Shown in pieces: positions 54,651-63,590 of a DNA stretch of 64,000 bases; the first letter of the stretch is position 1, and every line of letters begins with the position of its first letter. Below the pieces are notes generated by a model, which saw only the letters and a list, made by a program, of their open reading frames with translations, did no database searches and was not told the DNA's origin. Location of the stretch: positions 2,480,001 to 2,544,000 of the forward strand of contig NZ_CP151726.1 of NCBI RefSeq assembly GCF_038443385.1, read 5' to 3'. Position numbers and translations under genes: made by a program. This DNA comes from Stieleria varia (lineage in GTDB: Bacteria > Planctomycetota > Planctomycetia > Pirellulales > Pirellulaceae).

Positions 54651-56111
54651 TCAACGTCCTGCCAAACGCTTCGTCAGTCGGCCGCTAAGTTCTTTAACCA
54701 GGTCCGGTTCAGACGACGCGATATTCTTTGTTTCACCTGGATCGACCGTGTGATCGTAAAGCTCTGCCTCGCCGCTACGATGCAGCACCAGTCGATGCGA
54801 GTCGGTCCGCAGCGTTCGATGGGCGTTGTAGGACACCGCGTCGTGACCAGCCGCATCAGGCGAGTTCAAGATCGGGACCAGCGATACACCGTCAACGAAT
54901 TCTGGAATCGGTAGCCGCGTCAATTCACACAAGGTCGGAAAAACGTCCAATGTCTCCACGATCGAATCGGTCTTCATCCCGGCCTGCTGCATCCCAGGAA
55001 CACGAATCACTAGCGGCGACCGCAACGACTCCTCGAACAACGTGTGCTTGCCCCACACCGCGTGCTCGCCAAGATGCCAACCGTGGTCTCCCCACAACAC
55101 GACGATCGTATCATCACGCAGCCCCAGTGAATCCAGTCGGGACAAGACACGACCCACCGATGCATCCGCATAGCTCACACACGCCGCGTAGTGCTTGCGA
55201 ACTTCGGTGGCAAACTCGGCATCGTCATTCGGGTTTCGCGACCAGCGATTGTATTTCATGAACTCGCCGGACCCGTGCCAAGTTGTCTTTCCCGATGGCT
55301 TGCTCGGATGCGGAATCTCCGGCAGCGACGCGTCGACGTAGTGCTGCATGTATTTCTTTGGCGAGCCGAATGGCAGGTGCGGGCGAATGATTCCCACGGC
55401 TAAGAAAAACGGATTGCCCGCCGGGTCGGTCTTCGCTTTGGTCCCCAAATCATCCAGTTGATTCAACGCTTCGTCCACGATCAGTCCGTCGGGATAAATC
55501 GAGTCGTCTCCGGCGACCGATTGAAACAAGTCCATCTTGGACGCATTACCACGGATCTCACCGTTGGCCAATCCGTGCATGGCACCGCGTGGATGTTGCC
55601 AAGGACCGGCGGGCAGCAGATGCCTGTCCCATGCGCCAGGCATCTCGGGTTGTTGATCATCGTCCCAGTCTGGACCGCCACGTCCGCCGGGATGATGCGA
55701 AACCTTGCCCACAGAAACCGTTGTGTAGCCGTGATTGCGAAACCATTTCGGCATGCTCGGCGGAACCATGTCGGGTGTCTTGGCCATTTGAGCGGCCCGT
55801 TTGAACAACGCCCCATTGTCCCCCGGTCCGTAGGTACCGGTCAACAAAGTGAACCGCGATGCGCCGCAGGTCGGGGCTTGGACATAGTGCCGATGGAACG
55901 GACGTCCAGAAGCGGCCAGTTGATCGATGTTGGGCGAGTGGATGTAGTCCTTGCCAAAACAATTCAACTCCGGTCTCAAGTCATCGACGCACAACAGCAG
56001 CACGTTGGGACGATCCGCTGCAAAGGCACAAACCGTGCTACACACGCCGCTCAGGACCAACACGATGCAAAACCAAGTGGATCGCATCGGAAAAGGGACA
56101 ATTCTGCTCAT
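54651..56111 (-). CDS. Secreted sulfatase (iduronate-2-sulfatase-like)
   Basis: This 486-residue sulfatase has a signal peptide ([19 protein letters not shown]) and the start [20 protein letters not shown]. The formylglycine motif is CGASR (Cys82-Arg86), which has Ala where CxPSR is usual; this is allowed by the wider C-x-P/A-x-R rule. [20 protein letters not shown] and [10 protein letters not shown] complete the active-site set. I chose the ATG at 56111, which overlaps the upstream lipoprotein stop (TGATG), so the two are translationally coupled. It probably desulfates an external polysaccharide. There are no EF hands, unlike the sulfatase at 46174. Confidence 0.92.
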   Translation of the reverse strand: MSRIVPFPMRSTWFCIVLVLSGVCSTVCAFAADRPNVLLLCVDDLRPELNCFGKDYIHSPNIDQLAASGRPFHRHYVQAPTCGASRFTLLTGTYGPGDNGALFKRAAQMAKTPDMVPPSMPKWFRNHGYTTVSVGKVSHHPGGRGGPDWDDDQQPEMPGAWDRHLLPAGPWQHPRGAMHGLANGEIRGNASKMDLFQSVAGDDSIYPDGLIVDEALNQLDDLGTKAKTDPAGNPFFLAVGIIRPHLPFGSPKKYMQHYVDASLPEIPHPSKPSGKTTWHGSGEFMKYNRWSRNPNDDAEFATEVRKHYAACVSYADASVGRVLSRLDSLGLRDDTIVVLWGDHGWHLGEHAVWGKHTLFEESLRSPLVIRVPGMQQAGMKTDSIVETLDVFPTLCELTRLPIPEFVDGVSLVPILNSPDAAGHDAVSYNAHRTLRTDSHRLVLHRSGEAELYDHTVDPGETKNIASSEPDLVKELSGRLTKRLAGR

Positions 56112-56923
56112 CAATGGTTTCCAGGTTGCAGGACGATGAATTGTTTTGCGAGATAGTATTTTGCCGTCGCCGGCCACGGAGCGGCACGCATTTCAGTGGA
56201 GAGTTCTTGTGAAATCAGATTGTCGACGGTCACGGAGCACTCCAGGATCTGGTCGCTGCTGCGACCGTAGACCAGTTTACCCCAGTGGATTTTGTCACTC
56301 AGCGTTTCCTCGGAAATCGCTTTGAAGAATGCTTCGTCGATTCCGCCGAAGTCCCCAACGTCGTCTCCGCCGAACGTCATCATTCCGGCCGACGTGATGG
56401 TCCACGGCTTGCCGTTGACGGTCACCTGTTTTCTGGAAACATGCTGATCCGCCGTGTCCATGAACCCCGCATAGACGACGTGAAAGGTGGACAAGGTGAA
56501 ATTCACAAACGTCATCCCGATCGCGTCATCGGATGTCGAGCCCGCACCGGCAACGAACTCGATGATCTCACGTCCATCAGGCAACACGATCCGAAACTCC
56601 ACCTCCGCCACATAGCCCTCTGCATCATCCCCGCTGACGTCGTACAAGAACGACCAGAGTCGCGTCGCATTGTCGGCGATGCCGACGCCGGTTTCGTCGT
56701 CGATGACACTTTCGTGCCCGTGTTTGCCGAGCCAATCGACAAAGAACTCGCGTCCGCGATTGGTGACCGCATCGGGCTTCCTTTCCGCCGCCGGCGTGTA
56801 GTTGATGATTTCGTCGTACTCCGATGCACTGCCGGCACGGAGATCATCGGTCGCCTGCCGGCTACATCCACTCATTGGCACCAGGCAGCTCAACAAGAGG
56901 ACTGAGAAAGCATGACGTGGCAT
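56111..56923 (-). CDS. Lipoprotein of unknown function, DUF6348-like
   Basis: This 270-residue protein has a lipoprotein signal ([15 protein letters not shown]) with Cys20 as the lipid anchor. The body contains [20 protein letters not shown], an [12 protein letters not shown] block and [19 protein letters not shown], resembling DUF6348 proteins; this assignment is tentative. Its stop overlaps the start of the sulfatase gene, so the two proteins are made together. A periplasmic or surface accessory role to the sulfatase is possible but inferred only from coupling. Confidence 0.75.
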   Translation of the reverse strand: MPRHAFSVLLLSCLVPMSGCSRQATDDLRAGSASEYDEIINYTPAAERKPDAVTNRGREFFVDWLGKHGHESVIDDETGVGIADNATRLWSFLYDVSGDDAEGYVAEVEFRIVLPDGREIIEFVAGAGSTSDDAIGMTFVNFTLSTFHVVYAGFMDTADQHVSRKQVTVNGKPWTITSAGMMTFGGDDVGDFGGIDEAFFKAISEETLSDKIHWGKLVYGRSSDQILECSVTVDNLISQELSTEMRAAPWPATAKYYLAKQFIVLQPGNH

Positions 56924-56969
56924 GTGAGCGGCACCGGTCGGGTAGAGGGCGGATCTAGGACGCCCATTG

Positions 56970-57060
56970 TACCAAGTACGTCAGGCTTTCGTACGTCAGG
57001 CTTTCTAGCCTGACGTACATTGTGCGCGTGTCAGCCTGGAAAGGCTGACGTACATGGGGG
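56970..57060. repeat. Tandem and inverted TACGTCAGGCT repeats
   Basis: GTACGTCAGGCTTTC occurs twice in tandem (56976-56990 and 56991-57005), followed by TAGCCTGACGTAC (57006-57018), which can pair with either copy. A second hairpin TGTCAGCCT/AGGCTGACGTACA follows at 57029-57055. It lies just 3' of the caspase gene and could terminate it. Confidence 0.8.
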
Positions 57061-57068
57061 CACGGCTG

Positions 57069-59009
57069 CTAACGTAAATCGTTGACCAAACCGGTCAAGT
57101 AAGCCAGTCGCAACTGGATCTCCCTCTGGCGTATCTCTCTCGGCGGCGGATTCCATGGCGCACTGCGTAGATACATAGACTCTGCAGCTGCAATCCGCTT
57201 GTAAAACGCTTCGCTGTCCAGACGTCCCGCAGTAAACGCTGCCATTCCAAAATTCCCTCCTATGGATACCGCATATTCGAAACCATAAACGGGCAGCGGA
57301 ATGGAACTTGTACAAACGGATGCATCGTACGGACTCTGCAGCGACGCTAGTTGCTTGACCGCATCTTCACGCCGATTCTCATCCAACAAAACGTTCACGA
57401 TCATCAGCAGCGCCGCCCGCTGGTAGCCATCGTTGGACTGCGTCAAGGCGATCTTCTTCGCATCGTCGATTCGACCAAGGATCGCAGGAGCAATCACCGC
57501 GTTGGGCGAGTGCGACATGACCGTGTCCACACCAGTTGCGTCGTCGTATCTGCCTTGCAGCGACAAGATGATCGCTCTGTCAGCGTCTTCGTAGCGAGCA
57601 GCGGAAAACTCGGAGGCACGTTCGTCAACGGATGTTTTCGCGATGATGCGTCGAATGAAGGGAAACGACTTGGTATAAAGTGCTTGCCCTGGATCAAACT
57701 CGTTGAGCAATTGTCGCGTCGATCGCTCAGAGTAAAAGGCCGCGATCTCATTGATGCTTTCCTGTTGCCATTCATTCAGGTTGGGTTTCAGACGCGTGAA
57801 TTCGGCAAGCATGCGAGCGACTTGCTGTTGATACATGCCAGCGTGTTCTGCCGTGTCGATCGCACACAGTTCCGTCATGAACCGTCCCTGCGCCTCATGC
57901 TCCACAATCTTCGACAGATCAAATCTCAAGGCCCGAGGACCATCGACCCGGCACCAGATGAAGACTTTGCGCAAGTCATCTTCGATGCTCCAACCGTTGT
58001 TGTCCCTTGCGTTGCTCACCAATTCTGCGTCGGCGAAATACTGACGCTCCAATCGTCCCAATTCCGCACGTGCTTTCTGAATGCGTGCGCTTCGCTGGTC
58101 AGCCGACAAGTCCAACAGGCGCGGCTTCTCATCCACCCCACGAACTTTGCCCAAGGACCAGTTGGCATAGCTGCCCCGAAGCACTGGAAATTGACCGTCC
58201 GGAGAGATGTTCTTGCCGATCACGTAGTCGTTGGTCTTCTTGCCCACATAGTTGACCAACCCGTTTAGCTCGAGACTGCCGCTACTGTAGAACTGTGAGT
58301 CGGCACCGCCCTGCAAGTAGTTCACGACATAGTAGGTAAACACGCTGTGTCCGATTTCGGCATGCTCCCAACTGCGTTGCCCACTGCTGCAACTGAACAA
58401 CGTTGCCATGCCTTGAGGCACGCTCTGACGGTTCTCGTGGATGCTGCCCAAATCAATTCGCTTCGCACCTTTCGAACTCGCATTTTTCGACAGGACGGCT
58501 TCTTGGCATGCATCGATCAACAGCAGCTTTCGATCGGCGCGGACCGAGTTGATCATCTGCATCAACGGCGATATCGGCAACAAGCTGGATTTGTCCGCGA
58601 GGTCCGCATCGCTGGGACAGAAATACGTTTCCTTGACCCCAGAGGGTAGCGGACTTTCATCAGAAAACTGAACGCCGTGTCCGGACAGACTGACCAGCAA
58701 GGTGTCGCCGGGCTGGCAACTGTTGGCAACGGACTGGATCGCCGCAGTGATCTTTCCCGGTGTCGTCGGCCGCAATCGCGAAGATTCCGCGTCCCCGGTC
58801 AGGACGGTCGTTTTGAATCCGATCGCCTGCAGCGAGTCCGCCAGCTCATTGGCATCCTCGGCCGCGAACTTCAGATTCTCAAAGACACTCGTGTCATAGG
58901 TCTCCACGCCCACGACCACGGCGTACTTGTCCTGCCCGGCCGCTGGCAGCAGCCCCAGCGAGATCGACAACAGCACTGCCGTTGCACACAGTCCCATTTT
59001 CTGAATCAT
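57069..59009 (-). CDS. Secreted caspase-like (peptidase C14) protein
   Basis: This 646-residue protein has a signal peptide (CATAVLLSISLGLLPAAG) and a caspase-fold domain (residues 27-245): KYAVVVGVETYDTSVFENLK, the His111 motif SLSGHGVQF, and the Cys168 motif LLLIDACQEA, so the catalytic dyad is intact. A helical C-terminal region (about 310-646) may be TPR-like. Bacterial caspase homologues (ortho/metacaspase-like) usually cut after Arg or Lys, but specificity here is unknown. It is the last gene of a likely three-gene operon with a secreted unknown protein and a cytochrome-domain protein, so it would act outside the cytoplasm. Confidence 0.9.
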   Translation of the reverse strand: MIQKMGLCATAVLLSISLGLLPAAGQDKYAVVVGVETYDTSVFENLKFAAEDANELADSLQAIGFKTTVLTGDAESSRLRPTTPGKITAAIQSVANSCQPGDTLLVSLSGHGVQFSDESPLPSGVKETYFCPSDADLADKSSLLPISPLMQMINSVRADRKLLLIDACQEAVLSKNASSKGAKRIDLGSIHENRQSVPQGMATLFSCSSGQRSWEHAEIGHSVFTYYVVNYLQGGADSQFYSSGSLELNGLVNYVGKKTNDYVIGKNISPDGQFPVLRGSYANWSLGKVRGVDEKPRLLDLSADQRSARIQKARAELGRLERQYFADAELVSNARDNNGWSIEDDLRKVFIWCRVDGPRALRFDLSKIVEHEAQGRFMTELCAIDTAEHAGMYQQQVARMLAEFTRLKPNLNEWQQESINEIAAFYSERSTRQLLNEFDPGQALYTKSFPFIRRIIAKTSVDERASEFSAARYEDADRAIILSLQGRYDDATGVDTVMSHSPNAVIAPAILGRIDDAKKIALTQSNDGYQRAALLMIVNVLLDENRREDAVKQLASLQSPYDASVCTSSIPLPVYGFEYAVSIGGNFGMAAFTAGRLDSEAFYKRIAAAESMYLRSAPWNPPPREIRQREIQLRLAYLTGLVNDLR

Positions 59010-59033
59010 GTCGATCCCCTGCTTGGTCCCAAC

Positions 59034-60119
59034 CTATCGATCGTAACGCACCGTGATGATGCTGCGGATTTGACCAAACTCGCGATCCAATTGCACGTAG
59101 TTCTTGTCCAAATCTCGACCTTGTTTGGTCGCCTTGTTGATCGACTTGGATTTCCCGCCTGGTTCGTCCGAGGGACGCGGGCCTTTGGGATCCCAAGAGG
59201 CTGAGAACGCTGCGGTGATCATGCCCACACCGGTCGAGTTGCCCACACGCTTGGCAACACTTTCCTCATAACCTCCGATCTCAAACGCTTTGGAGTGCGT
59301 CTTGGTGAAGTACCATCCGGGGATGTCGACGTGAGTTCCCGGATAGATGATCAGACGTGAGTCTTTCGGTGCATCCTGTGCATCGACAAACATATTGACG
59401 CCATCGATGGTCAACGTAACGGCGGCCTCAAAGGATGCGTCGTTGGTCAGCCGCACGATGTACTCGTCTCCTTTGTTCAATTGGACAAAGGACCTGCTCT
59501 GACTGTCCAACTCCGGTTTGCACGGCGACATCTGGTTGCCCTTGAGGACAAAGATCTCCATCGAGAACGGACTGGTCGGGCTTGGCTTCGTCTTGACATT
59601 GTCAATCTTCGTCGGTGGATGGTCCACTTGATGGATAAGTGTCTCCTGACGTTGCTTTTCAGATGCCTTGGGCGGTACGTCGACGGTTTGACCGGCGAGT
59701 TGCAGGGCGATCGAGCCGAAGACGCTGATCGGCAACTCCGCCAATTCTTCGTCCTCCGAGTCCAAGATCAACGCTTCGATTTCTAACGCCAGGGACTCAA
59801 AGTCGTCCTGGAGGTGCTGCTTGGCCTCCTTCAGTTTGAACTTGCCCATCAATTGCAGTGGCCCGTCGTCGCTGACCTTGATGCCGGCAGCCTCCAACTG
59901 TTCGACAATCGCTCGACTGATCTCAATCCCGCCGCTCGCTTTTAACTTCGGAGTGCCGGTGAAATCGCCAACGATCATGTGCTTGGGCAATCCCTCTTCG
60001 TCGAGGAATTGGCCGATTTCGGTCGCCATCTTCTTAAGACCTTGATCCAACAGCGGATCGGCATGGGCGACCGACGATAGAAGTGTGCAACTGCAAAAGA
60101 AGCTGAACGCTAATGTCAA
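59034..60119 (-). CDS. Secreted protein of unknown function upstream of the caspase gene
   Basis: This protein has about 361 residues with a signal peptide (LTLAFSFFCSCTLLSSVAHA). The N-terminal domain (ALLDQGLKKM-type, with MIVGDFTGTPKLKASGGIEI, SRAIVEQLEAAGIKVS) recalls FlgO/CsgG-like lipoprotein folds. The C-terminal part (SFVQLNKGDEYIVRLTNDAS, FEAAVTLTIDGVNMFV) resembles DUF4384-type beta domains often linked to caspase-like proteins. Both assignments are tentative. In-frame Met codons upstream reach 60152. It ends 24 bp before the caspase gene on the same strand. Confidence 0.75.
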   Translation of the reverse strand: MTLAFSFFCSCTLLSSVAHADPLLDQGLKKMATEIGQFLDEEGLPKHMIVGDFTGTPKLKASGGIEISRAIVEQLEAAGIKVSDDGPLQLMGKFKLKEAKQHLQDDFESLALEIEALILDSEDEELAELPISVFGSIALQLAGQTVDVPPKASEKQRQETLIHQVDHPPTKIDNVKTKPSPTSPFSMEIFVLKGNQMSPCKPELDSQSRSFVQLNKGDEYIVRLTNDASFEAAVTLTIDGVNMFVDAQDAPKDSRLIIYPGTHVDIPGWYFTKTHSKAFEIGGYEESVAKRVGNSTGVGMITAAFSASWDPKGPRPSDEPGGKSKSINKATKQGRDLDKNYVQLDREFGQIRSIITVRYDR

Positions 60120-60217
60120 GGTTCGTATGTGTAACATTATTGAAGCCGTCATGAATGTCAGAAATGAATGGATGGAGTCGTTAACAAAGAAACAGTTTGG
60201 ATTGACCGACCGTCTCC

Positions 60218-61972
60218 CTAACGGACACGGATCGGTACGCCCACGCCAAGCTCTCGTGAGAAACGTCCGAACGCCCGTTCCCAGTTCTCACGCGAGATCG
60301 TTCCACCTTCATTGGCCCAGTTTGCCAAACCGAGTGATTTCATGGAAGGCAAATTGGCCATCGCACGGATGGTCGCGTCGTCTGTTTTTCCCAGCTCTCG
60401 TGCTGCGATTTCGACAGTGACGTCTCTCAAGTATCGGTTGGAAACCTGTGTCACCGGCTCAGGAAACTCGGTGATGTCCTGGTCGGCATCCTCGCCCACC
60501 TTGAGGAATGGTCCGGTGGCTTCCTCCAGCGCCCGCAAGTAATGATCCCTGTCTTGGCGAACCAAACGCTGCATGGTCTCGTTCGTCGGAAACAAATCCA
60601 AAACTTGATCGGCAAGCTGCTGCCCCGCCTTGCCTTCGTACAACGGTCGCACGTCGTCTTTCTCCCACTGGAACATTCCGTTGCGATGGCATCCCATGCA
60701 ACTGATTCCGTTGGTGATCAAGAACGTTCCGCCGTGACTGTTTGGATCGAACACCACATCGGGTGGACCTTGATCGATCCTCTGATCATCGCCGGCCACC
60801 AACATGTAGGCTTGCAAACCGTTGGGCAAGCTGTAAATGATCTCGCCACCGTCGTGTTCAAAGACCGCCAATTGACGACCGGGGAAATTTTCGAAGGCAG
60901 GCCCGAGCGGACGACGGATGAAGTCACCCTTGTCGCCCGTACCAGGCTTGATGTCGTAGCTCTTCCAGTAATAGCGTCCACCGCCCGTCGTGTCGTGCCG
61001 CTCGACCATGCGGTTCTGTTGCGAGACACCACTTTTTTGGAACGCGGCTCGGGCAAGTTGTCCCTTCAAAAAGTTTTGCTTGATGTCGACTCCCAAATCC
61101 GATTCCAGAGTCTTGGCGTTCATCGGTATGCCCAACAAGTCGTGGTACAACGGCGGGCGTGATGCCATCGCGATGAACCAGTCGGCTCGCAAATAGGGAA
61201 CTTTGGTTTGCGTCATGCGATAAATGTTGTTGGCCGTCTGACCGCTGACCTTCAATCCATACGGGTACTGCTTCAACACTTCGTTCCAGTGCCATTCGTC
61301 CCAACCGTAGTCACGCATGTCGATCGCCAGGACGGTTCCAAATTCCTTGTCGACGATGCGGGGCGGAACGATCCGCGATTTTTTGGACAAGCTATTGACC
61401 AGTTTCGACAACCCGGCCTGCACCAAACGCAGGTCGTCCGTCATCAACGGCTCGTCGCCTTCGGTATCGTTCCACAGGTGAGCCAACGAAAAGTATCGCG
61501 TGTACTGAATGTCGTCGTCATCAAGCGTCCTTAGATCGTCTTCGATCACGCTGAGAACCGTCTCTTCGCCCAAGAACTGTCGCTTGGCCCGAGGCGCCGG
61601 CGGAAAATGAGCACCTTCGTCGATCCACTTCTTGAAACCCTCTTTCTCCTCCGCTGAGGGCTGCGGCTGCCCCTCCGGTGGCATGTATTCCGTTTCAATA
61701 GCGTCCCACAACCGTGATTCACCCGATTTGCCGGGCACCAAGAATGGATCCTCGCTCTCGTCGGCCGGTCGCAGCAACGTGGCGCGGTTCATGGTATCCA
61801 GGCCGGGATACTTCTGGTCCACGCCGTGACACTTGAAACAATACTGCTTGAGGAATGCATGCCCTTTTTCGGCCAAAGGAACATCAAAATCCGGTTCAGA
61901 AGCAAATCCCAGCGTCGCGAAAACACCTACAATCAGGACAGGTATACATCGGTTCATTGTGGTCGGCATCAT
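60218..61972 (-). CDS. Planctomycete cytochrome C domain protein
   Basis: This 584-residue secreted protein has a signal peptide (CIPVLIVGVFATLGFA) and two haem c motifs, CFKCH near residue 45 and CMGCH near residue 418. The first lies in a PSCyt1-like domain (KYPGLDTMNRATLL, EYMPPEGQPQPSAEEKE). The second is in the C-terminal half (GTFLITNGISCMGCHRNGMF). It differs from DUF1549/1553 proteins. An electron-transfer or redox-sensing role in the periplasm is likely; the partner is unknown. It precedes the secreted unknown protein and caspase genes on the same strand (about 100 bp gap), so they may form one unit. Confidence 0.88.
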   Translation of the reverse strand: MMPTTMNRCIPVLIVGVFATLGFASEPDFDVPLAEKGHAFLKQYCFKCHGVDQKYPGLDTMNRATLLRPADESEDPFLVPGKSGESRLWDAIETEYMPPEGQPQPSAEEKEGFKKWIDEGAHFPPAPRAKRQFLGEETVLSVIEDDLRTLDDDDIQYTRYFSLAHLWNDTEGDEPLMTDDLRLVQAGLSKLVNSLSKKSRIVPPRIVDKEFGTVLAIDMRDYGWDEWHWNEVLKQYPYGLKVSGQTANNIYRMTQTKVPYLRADWFIAMASRPPLYHDLLGIPMNAKTLESDLGVDIKQNFLKGQLARAAFQKSGVSQQNRMVERHDTTGGGRYYWKSYDIKPGTGDKGDFIRRPLGPAFENFPGRQLAVFEHDGGEIIYSLPNGLQAYMLVAGDDQRIDQGPPDVVFDPNSHGGTFLITNGISCMGCHRNGMFQWEKDDVRPLYEGKAGQQLADQVLDLFPTNETMQRLVRQDRDHYLRALEEATGPFLKVGEDADQDITEFPEPVTQVSNRYLRDVTVEIAARELGKTDDATIRAMANLPSMKSLGLANWANEGGTISRENWERAFGRFSRELGVGVPIRVR

Positions 61973-62355
61973 GGTCAGCGGATGAAAAGGTCTTGGGGCG
62001 GAATCGCCATGTTGTCAACTTAAACGACACTCGCCGAACTTGCTTCCCACCAGTTCTGAAAAGGGCCAAAATTCTTTGCTTGCGGAGCCGAAGACTCCAA
62101 TCCCCAACCGCCCCAGGACCGACTCTGCCACAGAACTGGCACTCTTCTCCCGCTGCGCGAAGAACGTCCGCCACGAGCAACTGTAGGTCATGCTATGCAT
62201 GACGAAATACGGTCCGCCTTAACTTCACGGTTGGCCGCCTGGATCCGGGCAGACACCTGCTGGCAACCGGTGTTACAGACTTGCGATGGACGGATGGTGT
62301 CGCGCACTCAACGCCCCAATGCCATGGTTCGCCCAGTACGTAGCACGCTTCGCTG
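61973..62355. other. Intergenic region with decayed repeat
   Basis: There is no supported gene. A repeat related to 63058-63170 lies at 62183-62300. It starts GTAGGTCATGCTATGCATGA and continues with matching words such as CTGGCAACCGGTG and ACTTGCGATG. Short frames here are repeat translations. Confidence 0.6.
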
Positions 62356-62883
62356 TCAGTCGAGAAGCAAAACACCATCGTCGATTTTCATGATTGCAAC
62401 GGCACGTTTACCGTCATCCGCGTGCAGGGGCAATCCAACGCGGGAATCAGCAGCGCCTACAAGAAACCATCGCCCAAGTGGCGCTCTGGCAGTAGTACCG
62501 ATCGACATCGGTGAGCGATTGCTCGATTGAAGCTCAATCTTAACTTGCAGCTCATCTTGCTCGTCGGTATTCAACATGGACAAGACTACCGACATTTGCC
62601 CATAGCGAGATGATCCGGCAACATTCGCTCGCTGCCCGATACTAACCATGCTAGCGGCCGAGCCAGCAGGAACCAAACGTCCATAACCTGCAGCAGTCAG
62701 GCCCTCGCGAGTCGGTCCGTCATAAGCGATGCGGTTCTCATCGTCGGATTCGATCAACCAAAGCACGTGGAAGGTCACATCTTTCGTTGGTCCAGTGAAT
62801 TTCGCGTCGTTGGGCGTATCCTGAGCCAGCGACAGATTGCATCCGAGCAAGAGGAGGCAGAGAGCAAATGGAGGTAGTTTCAT
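62356..62883 (-). CDS. Small secreted protein of unknown function
   Basis: This 175-residue protein has a signal peptide (PPFALCLLLLGCNLSLA). The mature part contains VTFHVLWLIESDDENRIAYD, VLSMLNTDEQDELQVKIELQ and TARAPLGRWFLVGAADSRVG, a pattern seen in secretin-associated or export-regulator-like beta proteins, but I do not recognise a family. The ATG at 62883 follows an AGGATGGG stretch. The upstream in-frame extension to 63195 translates the dispersed repeat and was rejected. Confidence 0.7.
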   Translation of the reverse strand: MKLPPFALCLLLLGCNLSLAQDTPNDAKFTGPTKDVTFHVLWLIESDDENRIAYDGPTREGLTAAGYGRLVPAGSAASMVSIGQRANVAGSSRYGQMSVVLSMLNTDEQDELQVKIELQSSNRSPMSIGTTARAPLGRWFLVGAADSRVGLPLHADDGKRAVAIMKIDDGVLLLD

Positions 62884-63221
62884 TGGGAACCCATCCTGGA
62901 GTTTGCGGTTTGTCGTTTCAGAGCAACCTTTGACGGAGGAGACAGTGCAAAAGTTCCCCAAGGCCAGTCTTGGTGGGCGAACGATCCGCGATGACAGAGT
63001 CGCTGCATTGTGCTTTCCATTTTCCAGCGGTCTACCTGCGTCTTCGGGCGAGTTTTCGTAGGTCATGCTGTGCATGAGGAGATACGGTCTGCCCATTTCC
63101 AAGTCTTGCCGCCTGGCTTGGGTAAAACATCTGCTGACATCCGATGCCACCGACTTGCGATGAACGCATGCCGTCATGCGACGAACATTTTCCAAACATG
63201 ACGTACCGGTTCAACGCCACG
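62884..63221. other. Intergenic region with second copy of the decayed repeat
   Basis: There is no supported gene. The repeat at 63058-63170 matches 62183-62300 in the same orientation: GTAGGTCATGCTGTGCATGA, then GATACGGTCTGCC and ACTTGCGATGAACG. It should also contain the promoter of the small secreted protein gene. Confidence 0.6.
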
Positions 63222-63590
63222 TCAGAGCCCCCACCGCGAGGACAGGAAGATGCAAAACCAGAATGAGCACGAGTTTTTTTGCCCACACATTTTTTTGCTC
63301 AGACTCGCCGCGCTAAAGCAATCTCGACGCGCCACCATTTCGGCATCATCTAACCCGTTCAACCGAAGCGAGAGATGACGCCAATCCTGGTGCATGAATT
63401 CGATATCTTCACGAAGGAACTCCAGGTTGCCATTGCACAGTATGAGGAGTTGACGGTGCGTGCTCGGTTCTTCCTTTCGTAGCAATTCGGCGTTTGCGGA
63501 GGACTCGGCGACACAGTTGATCAAGAGACAATAGAATTCGACTCGATCGGCAGTTTCGCGTCCTGCGTTCCCGTGCTGCCTATTCGACAT
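63222..63590 (-). CDS. Small hypothetical protein
   Basis: This protein has 122 residues from the ATG at 63590 (MSNRQHGNAG); an ATG two codons upstream is also possible. I do not recognise it. The middle is helical and charged (LLRKEEPSTHRQLLILCNGN, LEFLREDIEFMHQDWRHLSL). The start overlaps the stop of the upstream gene by 11 bases, as in translationally coupled pairs, which is the main support. The cysteine-rich C-terminus is unusual. Confidence 0.45.
   Translation of the reverse strand: MSNRQHGNAGRETADRVEFYCLLINCVAESSANAELLRKEEPSTHRQLLILCNGNLEFLREDIEFMHQDWRHLSLRLNGLDDAEMVARRDCFSAASLSKKMCGQKNSCSFWFCIFLSSRWGL

Noticed and set aside
62884..63195. Long N-terminal extension of the small secreted protein
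   Set aside because: It translates the dispersed repeat and would bury the clear signal peptide starting at 62883.
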